From positions 1-47,242 of the forward strand of contig CAYYNB010000024.1 in NCBI GenBank assembly GCA_964472565.1: a stretch of DNA of 47,242 nt. Direction: 5' to 3'. Below the pieces are notes generated by a model. It saw nothing but the letters and a program-made list of their open reading frames with translations. It was not told the DNA's origin and did not search any database. Source of the stretch: DATAMF01 sp964472565 (GTDB lineage: Bacteria; Chloroflexota; Anaerolineae; Aggregatilineales; Aggregatilineaceae). Below, one piece after another: positions 16,648 through 26,236 of this stretch. Position numbers and translations under genes: made by a program. Each line of letters opens with the position of its first letter. Position 1 is the first letter of the stretch.

Positions 16648-17081
16648 TACTGCACCTCCTCGCCAGAGATCGGATCGATCCGCTTGATAAACTTGGTGGC
16701 AATTGGCATTTTGAAGGCGGCCAGGCGCAGCGCCTCGCGCGCGATTTCTTCTTCAATACCTGCCATTTCAAACATCACCAATCCGGGACGAACCACTGCT
16801 ACATAGTGGTCCACCGAACCTTTACCCTTACCCATACGGCTTTCGGCGGCGCGTTTGGTGTAGGGTTTGTCGGGGAACACGCGAATCCACACGCGCCCAC
16901 GACGCTTAATGGAACGCATGATGGCACGGCGCGCCGCTTCAATCTGGCGGCTCGTGATCCAGGCCGGTTCCAGCGCTTGCAAGCCATAGTCGCCGAATTG
17001 GACGACATTGCCACGCATGGCCTTGCCTCTCATGCGGCCACGAAACTGCTTGCGGTATTTCACCCGCTTTGGCATTAACAT
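16647..17081 (-). CDS. rplP: 50S ribosomal protein L16
   Basis: The product is 144 aa. The canonical start MLMPKRVKYRKQFRGRMRG fixes the ATG at 17081, with TTGAGGAG about 9 nt upstream. An earlier in-frame start adds 11 residues that are not L16-like. GRVWIRVFPDKPYTKRAAE and GKGSVDHYVAVVRPGLVMFE are family marks. It lies near the A-site tRNA elbow in the 50S subunit. Confidence 0.96.
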   Translation of the reverse strand: MLMPKRVKYRKQFRGRMRGKAMRGNVVQFGDYGLQALEPAWITSRQIEAARRAIMRSIKRRGRVWIRVFPDKPYTKRAAESRMGKGKGSVDHYVAVVRPGLVMFEMAGIEEEIAREALRLAAFKMPIATKFIKRIDPISGEEVQ

Positions 17082-17150
17082 GGTCGTACACTCCTCAAAC
17101 GTCAGAACCTCCACGCTGCCTGTTTTTTGCAGCGTCGTGGAGGCCCTGCA

Positions 17151-17828
17151 TTATTGACTTACATAGACATCCGTAGGCGGCTCGACCTTGCGCGTTTCTT
17201 CGCTGACGTTCTCGCCCTTGTAGATCCAGACCTTGATACCAATGCGCCCAAAGGTTGTGAGAGCTTCCGTGGTCGCGTAATCGATGTACGAGCGCAGTGT
17301 GTTGCGCGGTACGCGACCTTCCATCTGCCATTCACGGCGGGCCATTTCAGCGCCAGCCAAACGACCGCTGACCTGAATCTTGATACCCTGTGCGCCCTGA
17401 CGCATCGCCTGACCAACAGCGCGTTTCATCGCGCGGCTGTGGCCGATCCGGCGTTCCAATTGGCTGGCGATATTCATCGCAACCAGCTTGGCATTGAGGT
17501 CGGGCTTATCGATTTCTTCCACTTCAACCTTCACCTTTTTGCCGGTGACTTTTTCGAGGCCCTGGCGCAGCTTTTTAACGCTTTCGCCCTTGCGCCCGAT
17601 CACGATCCCCGGTTTCGCAGTGAAGAGCGTGACCTGGACCTGATTGGGGAAGCGCTCGATTTCAACGCCCGCGATCCCGGCCCGTTCTGCTTCTTCTTCA
17701 ACGAACTGGCGAATTTTGAAGTCTTCCTGCAACAGTTCACGATAGCGATCACCTTCTGCAAACCAACGCGCCGACCAGTCACGGTTGATTTTCAGACGGA
17801 AACCGACGGGGTGAATTTTACGTCCCAT
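17151..17828 (-). CDS. rpsC: 30S ribosomal protein S3
   Basis: The product is 225 aa. GRKIHPVGFRLKINRDWSAR, the KH domain with the GRKGESVKKLRQGL loop, and the C-terminal GRLAGAEMARREWQMEGRVP, YIDYATTEALTTFG and IKVWIYKGE are all present. It sits at the mRNA entry tunnel of the 30S. Confidence 0.97.
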   Translation of the reverse strand: MGRKIHPVGFRLKINRDWSARWFAEGDRYRELLQEDFKIRQFVEEEAERAGIAGVEIERFPNQVQVTLFTAKPGIVIGRKGESVKKLRQGLEKVTGKKVKVEVEEIDKPDLNAKLVAMNIASQLERRIGHSRAMKRAVGQAMRQGAQGIKIQVSGRLAGAEMARREWQMEGRVPRNTLRSYIDYATTEALTTFGRIGIKVWIYKGENVSEETRKVEPPTDVYVSQ

Positions 17829-17829
17829 G

Positions 17830-18177
17830 TTAAGCTAACTCCTCCTCACGTTCCGATAGGACGAGAGCGAGATGGGATGAACGCTTGGTGCGCGGCTTAT
17901 AACGGCCACGGGCACCGGCCTTGACACGCTTCATGCTGGGGCCTTCATTGGCGATCAGCTTGGTAATGAAGAGGTCTTGGCGGTTCAACTCAAGATTATT
18001 TTCGGCGTTCGCAATCGCCGACTCGACGAGTTTGTACACAAATTCCGCGCCTTTTTGCGGCATAAAGCGCAGCACCGCTAATGCTTGATCAGCATCCATG
18101 CCGCGCACCTGATCACAGACCAGACGCAGTTTTTGCGCCGAGATCGGCAGATAACGAGCGGAAGCCTGAACGTCCAT
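17830..18177 (-). CDS. rplV: 50S ribosomal protein L22
   Basis: The product is 115 aa. ARYLPISAQKLRLVCDQVRG, FVYKLVESAIANAENN and KRVKAGARGRYKPRTKRSSH (the tunnel beta-hairpin) are diagnostic. I chose the ATG at 18177, which has AAGGA 9 nt upstream; a TTG at 18186 would be only about one base from that site. Confidence 0.95.
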   Translation of the reverse strand: MDVQASARYLPISAQKLRLVCDQVRGMDADQALAVLRFMPQKGAEFVYKLVESAIANAENNLELNRQDLFITKLIANEGPSMKRVKAGARGRYKPRTKRSSHLALVLSEREEELA

Positions 18178-18205
18178 AGCACTCAATCCTTAATTCCGAC
18201 TCGGC

Positions 18206-18481
18206 TTACTTCTTCTTTTTCTTCTCAGCCATGTGCCCACGATACGTGCGCGTCGGTGCAAATTCACCGAGCTTATGACCGACCATATTTTCGGTCACGT
18301 AAATCGGGACATGGCGACGACCATCATGCACCGCAATCGTGAACCCTACCATCTGAGGAAAGATGGTCGAGGCCCGACTCCAGGTGCGGATCACCTTTTT
18401 ATCGCCGCGCTCGCGCATGGTTTCCACTTTGCGCAGCAGCTTGGGTTCGATATAAGGCCCTTTTTTCAACGAGCGTGACAT
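18206..18481 (-). CDS. rpsS: 30S ribosomal protein S19
   Basis: The product is 91 aa. SRSLKKGPYIEPKLLRKVE and FTIAVHDGRRHVPIYVTENM cover the family; the end is a lysine tail, HMAEKKKKK. It lies in the 30S head next to S13. Confidence 0.97.
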   Translation of the reverse strand: MSRSLKKGPYIEPKLLRKVETMRERGDKKVIRTWSRASTIFPQMVGFTIAVHDGRRHVPIYVTENMVGHKLGEFAPTRTYRGHMAEKKKKK

Positions 18482-18499
18482 ACTAGCCTCCGATTACTC

Positions 18500-19333
18500 C
18501 TACCGACGCTTACCGCGACGCCGCACGATGAACTGATCGGTGCGCTTGTTCCGCCGGGTTTTTAAGCCACGCGCCGGTTTACCCCAGGGCGTCTTTGGCC
18601 CCGCCATACCGACGGGAGAGCGACCTTCACCACCACCATGGGGGTGGCTGTGGGGATCCATTGCCGTACCACGTACTGTGGGACGCCAACCCATCCAGCG
18701 CTTGCGGCCCGCTTTACCGAGCTTGATATTGCCGTGTTCGGTATTGCCGACCTGGCCGATGGTTGCCATGCAATTTTCATGCACGCGGCGAACTTCGCCA
18801 CTGGGCAAACGCACGAGGCCGTATTTGCCTTCTTTACCCAACAACTGAGCTGAGACACCCGCCGAACGAGCCAGTTGGCCGCCGCGTCCGGGTTCGAGTT
18901 CCACATTGTGGATCATCGAGCCAATCGGGATATTTTTGATTTGCAACGTGTTGCCCACGCGCACATCAGCGTCGGAACCGCTCAAGATGCTATCGCCAAC
19001 GCGCAATCCAAGCGGCGCAATGATATAACGCTTTTCGCCATCTGCATAGACCAAAAGCGCAATGCGGGCCGAACGGTTGGGATCATACTCGATGGAGTCG
19101 ACGCGCGCCGGGATATTAAACTTGTCGCGGCGGAAGTCGATGAGACGGTAACGGCGCTTGTGCCCGCCACCCCGATGCCGAACGGTGATCCGCCCGGTGT
19201 TGTTGCGACCACCATGCCCCCGCAGTTGCCGGAGCAGTGAACGTTCCGGCTTGGAGCGAGTGATCTCTTCAAAGCTGTTGCCCGTCATGTCCCGGCGACC
19301 GGGCGATGTGGGCTTGTACGTCTTGACTGGCAT
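18500..19333 (-). CDS. rplB: 50S ribosomal protein L2
   Basis: The product is 277 aa. Marks include GGRNNTGRITVRHRGGGHKR, the SH3-like central domain and the C-terminal GTAMDPHSHPHGGGEGRSP, which holds the conserved histidine loop near the peptidyl-transferase centre. The length is normal. It follows rplW after an 83-nt gap. Confidence 0.97.
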   Translation of the reverse strand: MPVKTYKPTSPGRRDMTGNSFEEITRSKPERSLLRQLRGHGGRNNTGRITVRHRGGGHKRRYRLIDFRRDKFNIPARVDSIEYDPNRSARIALLVYADGEKRYIIAPLGLRVGDSILSGSDADVRVGNTLQIKNIPIGSMIHNVELEPGRGGQLARSAGVSAQLLGKEGKYGLVRLPSGEVRRVHENCMATIGQVGNTEHGNIKLGKAGRKRWMGWRPTVRGTAMDPHSHPHGGGEGRSPVGMAGPKTPWGKPARGLKTRRNKRTDQFIVRRRGKRR

Positions 19334-19416
19334 TCTCTTACCTCAACTACCTGTGGTGTCGGCGATCATTAGCCCCGTGAGGTTCGGATCTCTGATCGGG
19401 CCGTCACCCTAACCAA

Positions 19417-19716
19417 CTACGGATTAAAGATGGCAAGATTCTGGCCGATGGGCAGTGTCACCACTGCTTTTTTCCAGGCACTATGCCGGATGTAGAACTT
19501 GCGCCCGCGCCGTCCACGCTTGGGTGTGACGATCAGGGTGCGGACATCGAGCACGTCCACGTCAAAGATCCGCTCAACCGCATCCTTGATCTGGATTTTA
19601 TTGGCGCGCATGTCCACTTCAAAGGTGTACTGATTTTTTTCTTCCGCCATCAGCGTCGATTTTTCAGTAATCACCGGGCGCAGCAGCACGTCGTAGAGAT
19701 GCAGTGCTTTTGTCAT
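19417..19716 (-). CDS. rplW: 50S ribosomal protein L23
   Basis: The product is 99 aa. YDVLLRPVITEKSTLMAEEK and YTFEVDMRANKIQIKDAVER mark L23, the tunnel-exit protein that docks trigger factor. It follows rplD by 12 nt. Confidence 0.97.
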   Translation of the reverse strand: MTKALHLYDVLLRPVITEKSTLMAEEKNQYTFEVDMRANKIQIKDAVERIFDVDVLDVRTLIVTPKRGRRGRKFYIRHSAWKKAVVTLPIGQNLAIFNP

Positions 19717-19728
19717 TGATCCCGCTCC

Positions 19729-20355
19729 TTATGCTTTGCCCAACAAGCGGACAATCACATCAAGCGCCGGCTGGGGAATGATCACGCGGTCATGCGACAG
19801 CAGATCGCGGACATTCAGATACGACGCGCGCAGAGTCTGCGCATTGTCCAAATTGCGGACGCTCTTTTCTAATGCTTCGTTGCGTTCGGCAACGAGCACC
19901 AAGGCGCTCTGATCGCCCACCAGGGCGCGCAGCAGATCACGCGCGGCGCTCGTCTTGGGGGCGTCTATCGGGAGGTTATCCACCACCACGATTTGACCAT
20001 CACGCGCCAGGGCCGAAAGGGCCGAACGAACCGCCGCCTGGTGCATTTTGCGCGGCATTCTTTTTTCATAACTGCGGGGCTTGGGGCCATGCGCCACACC
20101 ACCGCCAACAAAAATGGGTGCCGAACGCGCGCCATGACGCGCACGGCCCGTTCCTTTTTGGCGGTACCACTTCGCTGTGGTCCGGCTCACTTCGCTGCGG
20201 GTCTGGGCTTTGTGTGTCCCTAAGCGTGCGTTCGCCGTCTGGCGGACATACGCCTGGTGCATCAAGCCCACGTTGACCTCGACTTCGAAGATGTCAGGAG
20301 CCAACTCGACGGTACCAACCTGTTTTCCAGCCGTATTCAGTACTGGGACTTCCAT
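19729..20355 (-). CDS. rplD: 50S ribosomal protein L4
   Basis: The product is 208 aa. The long tunnel loop contains KPWRQKGTGRARHG-like sequence, here KWYRQKGTGRARHGARSAP, with GPKPRSYEKRMPRKM after it. In gamma-proteobacteria L4 represses the S10 operon; no such site is evident here. Confidence 0.97.
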   Translation of the reverse strand: MEVPVLNTAGKQVGTVELAPDIFEVEVNVGLMHQAYVRQTANARLGTHKAQTRSEVSRTTAKWYRQKGTGRARHGARSAPIFVGGGVAHGPKPRSYEKRMPRKMHQAAVRSALSALARDGQIVVVDNLPIDAPKTSAARDLLRALVGDQSALVLVAERNEALEKSVRNLDNAQTLRASYLNVRDLLSHDRVIIPQPALDVIVRLLGKA

Positions 20356-20379
20356 GATTCACGACTCCTCTGATGCGGA

Positions 20380-21033
20380 CTACCGGCCCTTGCGCGTTTC
20401 TTTGAGCAGCAGGATGCCACCCTTTGCGCCCGGAACCGAACCTCTGACGGCGACCAAATTCTGGTCCGCATCGACCACCACGACTTCGAGATTCTTAACG
20501 GTGACTCGCTCGCTGCCCATATGTCCGGCCATGCGCTGCCCCTTGAGTACACGCCCTGGGGTTGTGGTTGAGCCAATCGAACCGGGCGCGCGCTCACGGT
20601 CAGACTGACCGTGCGTTTTGGGACCACGATTGAAGTTATGACGCTTGATTGTGCCAGCAAACCCGCGTCCCTTCGAGGTACCCACCACATCGATCCGGTC
20701 CCCCGCCTGGAAGACATCTGCCGCTGAAAGTTTCTGACCTTCTGCGACATCCAGGGAGCGAACGCGGAATTCGCGCAGGTACCGCAGATCAGGCAGATCC
20801 ATGCCGTTCCGCTTGAGATGACCGCGCTTAGGCTGGGTCAGCCGCGAGTCACCGTTCCGCTTGGGCGGCAGTTCTTCGAAGCCAAGCTGAACGGCCAAAT
20901 AGCCGTCTTTGTCTTCTGTACGAATCTGAGTGACGTAGCATGGCCCGGCCTGGATGACAGTCACAGGGATCACCTGTCCTTTTTCATCGAAGATCTGGGT
21001 CATGCCCACTTTTTTGCCAATGATGCCCTTCAT
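20380..21033 (-). CDS. rplC: 50S ribosomal protein L3
   Basis: The product is 217 aa. The start MKGIIGKKVGMTQIFDEKGQ fixes the ATG at 21033, with TTGGAGG 9 nt upstream; the frame extends 14 codons further but without L3 similarity. GTSKGRGFAGTIKRHNFNRG and the GSIGSTTTPGRVLKGQRMAG loop, which reaches the peptidyl-transferase centre, are typical. Confidence 0.97.
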   Translation of the reverse strand: MKGIIGKKVGMTQIFDEKGQVIPVTVIQAGPCYVTQIRTEDKDGYLAVQLGFEELPPKRNGDSRLTQPKRGHLKRNGMDLPDLRYLREFRVRSLDVAEGQKLSAADVFQAGDRIDVVGTSKGRGFAGTIKRHNFNRGPKTHGQSDRERAPGSIGSTTTPGRVLKGQRMAGHMGSERVTVKNLEVVVVDADQNLVAVRGSVPGAKGGILLLKETRKGR

Positions 21034-21141
21034 TCTGTACTGCCTCCAAGGGACTGTGCTGCCAGCGCAGAACAAACCACGCAGCGTTACACATCATCCC
21101 TGCTTCACACTGATGTAAGAGTAGTGCGCACGAGGCGCTAA

Positions 21142-21450
21142 CTAAATCTTGATCTCGATATCCACGCCCGCCGGTAGATTCAACCGCATGAGCGTATCAA
21201 TGGTCTTGCTATCGGGGTCCAACACATCGATCAGCCGTTTGTGCGTGCGAATTTCGAAGTGTTCCTGCGAATCTTTATCGATGAACGGCGAACGGCGAAC
21301 CGTAAACCGCTCGATACGAGTCGGCAGGGGGACCGGGCCGACCACGCGCGCCCCTGTCCGTTCAGCAGTTTCGACAATGCGCTGGGCGGATTGGTCGAGA
21401 ACGCGGTGATCGTATGCCTTAAGCCGAATGCGGATTTTTTGCTTTGCCAT
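21142..21450 (-). CDS. rpsJ: 30S ribosomal protein S10
   Basis: The product is 102 aa, with KIRIRLKAYDHRVLDQSAQR, GPVPLPTRIERFTVRRSPF and HFEIRTHKRLIDVLDP. In many bacteria it also partners NusB in antitermination. It lies between tuf and rplC; the 108-nt gap to rplC shows nothing I can name. Confidence 0.97.
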   Translation of the reverse strand: MAKQKIRIRLKAYDHRVLDQSAQRIVETAERTGARVVGPVPLPTRIERFTVRRSPFIDKDSQEHFEIRTHKRLIDVLDPDSKTIDTLMRLNLPAGVDIEIKI

Positions 21451-21495
21451 AGGTTTCCTCAGACTTCAAATTCCTTTTAGAAGTCGGTCTTGGGG

Positions 21496-21519
21496 GTAGG
21501 GGTGAGGGTTCACCCCTAC
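21496..21519. repeat. GTAGGGGTGA...TCACCCCTAC palindrome next to tuf
   Basis: GTAGGGGTGA (21496-21505) pairs perfectly with TCACCCCTAC (21510-21519) across a 4-nt loop, in the 76-nt tuf-rpsJ gap just after the tuf stop codon. The outer seven bases match the palindrome at 10326-10347. No T-tract follows on the minus strand. Confidence 0.55.
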
Positions 21520-21526
21520 TCACCAA

Positions 21527-22729
<1,203 letters not shown>

Positions 22730-22754
22730 GAAAATGCCTCCCTAAGATGGGTGG

Positions 22755-24854
22755 TTAACGACCACCCTTGATGATTTCTTCCTGAATTGATTCAGGTACG
22801 GGTTCGTACTTTTCAAATTCCATCGTAAAGCTGCCACGTCCCTGCGACATGTTACGCAGATTCGTTGCATAGCCGAACATCTCACCGAGCGGTGAGTGCG
22901 CGTGAACATTGGAGACTCCATCACCGCGCGCATCCAGACCGCCAATGTTGGCCCGGCGCGAAGCCAGATCGCCGATCACGTCACCCGCATAGGTTTCGGG
23001 CACAACCACTTCGACGCGCATATAGGGTTCCAACAGAACTGGACGACCATGATGGACCGCATCCTTCAGTGCCATGGAACCGGCAATCTTGAATGCCATT
23101 TCCGACGAGTCCACTTCGTGCCACGAACCGTCGATCAGGCGGGCTTTGAAACGAACGACCGGATAACCAGCCATGACGCCGCTTTGCGCTGCTTCTCGAA
23201 TACCCTGCTCGATGGGACGGATGTATTCTTTGGGAATGGTGCCGCCGACAATTCCGTTTTCGAACACCACATCTTCTTCAATCTCATCCGCAAGCGGTTC
23301 GATCTCGATGATGGCGTGTCCATACTGACCGCTGCCGCCGGTTTGCCGCACAAAACGACCTTCGCCGCGTGCAGGACGGGTGACAGTTTCGCGGTAGGAA
23401 ACGCGCGGTTTACCCACGCGGGCATCTACTTTGAATTCACGGAACATGCGATCTACCAGCACTTCGAGGTGCAGTTCGCCCATCCCTGCGATCAAGGTCT
23501 GCCCGGTTTGTTCATCAGTGCTGACCTTAAATGTCGGGTCTTCTTCGGCCAACTTCGCGAGCGCTTCACCCATCTTATCCTGGTCCGCCTTGGTCTTCGG
23601 TTCAATCGCTACGAAGATGACAGGCTTCGGGAACTTGATGTTCTCCAGAATAATGGGGTGGTGGGCATCCGACAGTGTTTCGCCGGTGAAGGTATCCTTG
23701 AGGCCCAGTATTGCCGCGATGTCACCCGCATGAACTTCGGTAATGTCCTCACGACGATCCGCAAACATTCGCACGACGCGCCCAATTCGTTCGCGCCGAT
23801 CTTTGGTGCTATTCAATACGGTCTCGCCTGAATGAAGCACACCCGAATAAACGCGGAAGAAGGCCAACCGTCCCACAAAGGGATCCGTCACGATCTTGAA
23901 GACCAATGCGGCCATCGGTTCATTGTCCGTCGCCTGACGTTCTTGGTTTTCATCCGTTTTAGGATTGATGCCTTTAATGGCAGGGACATCCAAGGGAGAA
24001 GGAAGAAAATCAACGATGGCGTCAAGCAGCAGTTGCACGCCTTTGTTCCTGAGGGATGATCCGCACAGAACGGGCTGAATTTGCCCGCTGATCGTCGCGG
24101 CACGCAGCGCTTGCATCAGATCTTCATTGGAGATTTCTTCTTCATCCAAATACCGCACAGTCAGCACTTCGTCGGTTTCTACGATCTTCTCGATCATAGA
24201 GGCCCGCGCCGCCAGAGCTTCGTCCTGGAAGTCATCCGGGATAGCTTCATGCCGGATGTCGATCCCCATGTCATCACCGTAACGGACCAGTTCCATCTTC
24301 AGCAAATCGACAATGCCGCCGAAAGCCTGACCTTCACCAAAAGGAAGCTGGATCGGAACCGGATTGCCATTCAAGCGATCCACAATCATCCCGACACAGC
24401 GCTGAAAATCAGCGCCCGTGCGATCCATTTTGTTCACAAAGCAAATGCGTGGGACACCATACTCATTGGCTTGCCGCCAGACGGTTTCTGATTGCGGTTC
24501 AACTCCGGCCACGCCATCAAACACGACGACGCCACCGTCCAACACGCGCAGGCTGCGCTGCACTTCGGCTGTGAAGTCAACATGGCCGGGGGTGTCGATC
24601 AGATTGATCTGATGCCCACGCCACGAAGCAGTAACAGCAGCAGCCGTAATCGTGATCCCGCGTTCTTTCTCTTGTTCCATATAGTCGGTGGTGGCCGCAC
24701 CGTCGTGAACTTCGCCCATACGGTGAATCAGGCCGGCATAATACAACACACGCTCGGTGGTGGTTGTTTTACCAGCATCAATGTGGGCGATAATCCCAAT
24801 ATTGCGGACCATCGCAAGGTCCAGAGCGGTTTCAGTAGTGGCTTTTTTCGCCAT
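22755..24854 (-). CDS. fusA: Elongation factor G
   Basis: The product is 699 aa. EF-G is the translocation GTPase. G1 is AHIDAGKTT, G2 RGITITAAAV, G3 DTPGHVDF and G4 NKMDRTGADF; domain IV includes GSGQYGHAIIEIEP and domain V SPLGEMFGYATNLRNMSQGR. The length is normal. It lies between rpsG and tuf as in the classical str operon. Confidence 0.97.
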   Translation of the reverse strand: MAKKATTETALDLAMVRNIGIIAHIDAGKTTTTERVLYYAGLIHRMGEVHDGAATTDYMEQEKERGITITAAAVTASWRGHQINLIDTPGHVDFTAEVQRSLRVLDGGVVVFDGVAGVEPQSETVWRQANEYGVPRICFVNKMDRTGADFQRCVGMIVDRLNGNPVPIQLPFGEGQAFGGIVDLLKMELVRYGDDMGIDIRHEAIPDDFQDEALAARASMIEKIVETDEVLTVRYLDEEEISNEDLMQALRAATISGQIQPVLCGSSLRNKGVQLLLDAIVDFLPSPLDVPAIKGINPKTDENQERQATDNEPMAALVFKIVTDPFVGRLAFFRVYSGVLHSGETVLNSTKDRRERIGRVVRMFADRREDITEVHAGDIAAILGLKDTFTGETLSDAHHPIILENIKFPKPVIFVAIEPKTKADQDKMGEALAKLAEEDPTFKVSTDEQTGQTLIAGMGELHLEVLVDRMFREFKVDARVGKPRVSYRETVTRPARGEGRFVRQTGGSGQYGHAIIEIEPLADEIEEDVVFENGIVGGTIPKEYIRPIEQGIREAAQSGVMAGYPVVRFKARLIDGSWHEVDSSEMAFKIAGSMALKDAVHHGRPVLLEPYMRVEVVVPETYAGDVIGDLASRRANIGGLDARGDGVSNVHAHSPLGEMFGYATNLRNMSQGRGSFTMEFEKYEPVPESIQEEIIKGGR

Positions 24855-24878
24855 GTTCTTTGCTACAGTTCCTATGGT

Positions 24879-25349
24879 TTACCAGCGATAATGAGCGAAT
24901 GCCCGATTGGCTTCGGCCATGCGGTGCGTTTCTTCTTTTTTCTTGATTGCGGTGCCCTGGTTCGAGGCCGCATCCGTGAATTCGGCAGCCAGCTTTTCTG
25001 CAATGCTGTGCCCACCACGTGAGCGAGCCGCAGCCAGCAGCCAACGCATCGCCAGCGACATGGCGCGCCCAGGCTCGACTTCCATCGGAACCTGATAGGT
25101 CGAACCACCCACACGCCGCGCCTTGACTTCCAGCATCGGGGTAGCGTTCCGCAGCGCTGTCTCGAAAACTTCCAACGGATCGCGCTTGGCACGTTCCGCC
25201 ACGATGTCGAGGGCATCATAGAACATGCGCAGGGCGGTGCTCTTTTTGCCACCGCGCATCATGCGGTTCACGAACATCGAAATATGAACGTTGTTGTATT
25301 TCACGTCCGGTGGGACAACCCGCCGGGGAGGGCTAGACCGTCTCGACAT
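24879..25349 (-). CDS. rpsG: 30S ribosomal protein S7
   Basis: The product is 156 aa. It nucleates the 30S head. NVHISMFVNRMMRGGKKSTA, NATPMLEVKARRVGGSTYQV and the C-terminal DAASNQGTAIKKKEETHRMA are diagnostic. It lies between rpsL (15-nt gap) and fusA. Confidence 0.97.
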   Translation of the reverse strand: MSRRSSPPRRVVPPDVKYNNVHISMFVNRMMRGGKKSTALRMFYDALDIVAERAKRDPLEVFETALRNATPMLEVKARRVGGSTYQVPMEVEPGRAMSLAMRWLLAAARSRGGHSIAEKLAAEFTDAASNQGTAIKKKEETHRMAEANRAFAHYRW

Positions 25350-25364
25350 ACGATTTCTCCAAAG

Positions 25365-25820
25365 CTATTTTCTTGCGCCTTTTGCGCCCTTTGCGGCTGT
25401 GCCGGGCTTACCTTTTTTGGTCCCGTACTTACTACGGCTCTGACCACGTTTGTTGACACCATCCGCATCCAGCGTTCCACGCACAATGTGGTACCGCACG
25501 CCGGGCAGGTCTTTCACACGACCACCACGGACAAGTACCACACTATGTTCCTGTAAACCATGACCTTCACCGGGAATGTACGCGGTAACTTCGATCTGGT
25601 TCGTGAGGCGAACACGTGCCACCTTACGCAGCGCCGAGTTCGGTTTCTTCGGTGTCATCGTCTTAACCTGCGTGCAAACACCGCGCTTCTGGGGTGATCC
25701 CTTGGGCAGGCGCGTACGTTTCTGTGAAAACGAGTTAAACGTAAATTGCAGCGCCGGTGATTTGCTTTTCTTCCGCTTCGGTTGACGACCCTTCCGAATC
25801 AACTGGTTGATTGTCGGCAT
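25365..25820 (-). CDS. rpsL: 30S ribosomal protein S12 with N-terminal insertion
   Basis: The product is 151 aa, against 124-135 usually. The canonical start MPTINQLIRKGR fixes the ATG at 25820, with GGAGG 8-9 nt upstream. The decoding-centre loop TPKKPNSALRKVARVRL has the wild-type lysine associated with streptomycin sensitivity. An extra segment of about 16 residues (FTFNSFSQKRTRLPKG, near positions 26-41) lies between SPALQ and PQKRGVC. A basic Ala/Gly/Lys tail ends the protein. It is the first gene of the run. Confidence 0.97.
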   Translation of the reverse strand: MPTINQLIRKGRQPKRKKSKSPALQFTFNSFSQKRTRLPKGSPQKRGVCTQVKTMTPKKPNSALRKVARVRLTNQIEVTAYIPGEGHGLQEHSVVLVRGGRVKDLPGVRYHIVRGTLDADGVNKRGQSRSKYGTKKGKPGTAAKGAKGARK

Positions 25821-25860
25821 AATTGGGCCTCCATGCCTAAACCTACAAACTTGCACAACA

Positions 25861-25974
25861 ACGGGCGATATTCGCCCGTCTCACATAACGAGAGGCCATC
25901 CATTTACTTACGGCACTGGTGGCCTCACGTCCGATACCTCATCCAATTCGGTCATCATTGCCCTGCAAGCAGGG
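25861..25974 (-). other. Three hairpins in the str operon leader
   Basis: The predicted leader (about 25996 to 25821) folds into three hairpins on the minus strand. CCCTG (25961-25965) pairs with CAGGG (25970-25974). GAGGCCA (25892-25898) pairs with TGGCCTC (25920-25926). ACGGGCGA (25861-25868) pairs with TCGCCCGT (25872-25879) around a 3-nt loop. The last lies about 40 nt before the rpsL ATG and is followed by a U/G-rich stretch (TGTTGTGC), a poor terminator but a possible attenuator or ribosome-access element. I recognise no named r-protein leader. Confidence 0.5.
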
Positions 25975-26002
25975 TTGGTGCCGGGTGAACTTAGGAGCGC
26001 CC

Positions 26003-26031
26003 ATATTAACATTTCGACTAGGGGATGTCAA
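26003..26031 (-). promoter_or_regulatory. Sigma70-type promoter of the str-S10-spc-alpha run
   Basis: On the minus strand, TTGACA (26031-26026) is separated by exactly 17 bp from TAATAT (26008-26003). The -35 box is perfect and the -10 box has 5 of 6 consensus bases (TAATAT vs TATAAT shares 4 by position; the A/T match is strong). Transcription would start near 25996, about 176 nt before rpsL. Confidence 0.7.
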
Positions 26032-26111
26032 GGCTGATTTCTCGTGCTCCTCGCTCATTTTATCCCTCGGAACCCACGCGGCTGTCGTGCGCGAGTTTTT
26101 ATCCAGGGGTA

Positions 26112-26140
26112 TTGACAACCATGAATTTCCCTTATATGCT
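26112..26140 (+). promoter_or_regulatory. Promoter of the lacI-type gene
   Basis: TTGACA (26112-26117), 17 bp and TATGCT (26135-26140) form a good -35/-10 pair reading toward the regulator at 26237. The first operator palindrome starts 4 bp after the -10 box and covers the likely start site, which fits autorepression. Confidence 0.65.
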
Positions 26141-26143
26141 TAT

Positions 26144-26159
26144 AGTTAAAGGCTTAACT
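26144..26159. promoter_or_regulatory. Operator 1 for the LacI-type regulator
   Basis: AGTTAAAGGCTTAACT is a near-perfect palindrome with arms AGTTAA and TTAACT. It overlaps the predicted transcription start. It differs from operator 2 at only two central bases. Confidence 0.65.
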
Positions 26160-26185
26160 ACGTGGCCTCTTCTTTTTCGCGCAGT

Positions 26186-26201
26186 AGTTAAGCGCTTAAC
26201 T
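26186..26201. promoter_or_regulatory. Operator 2 for the LacI-type regulator
   Basis: AGTTAAGCGCTTAACT is a perfect 16-bp palindrome with the central CG typical of LacI-family sites. It lies exactly 42 bp from operator 1, four helical turns, on the same DNA face. The rest of the 416-bp intergenic region 25821-26236 holds the two promoters and the rpsL leader and no gene. Confidence 0.7.
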
Positions 26202-26236
26202 GATGTTTCGATTTATTTAATCAGGCGAATTAAAAA

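Noticed and set aside
22896..23831. Plus-strand open frame (311 codons) opposite fusA
   Set aside because: Complement of EF-G with no ribosome site or family similarity.
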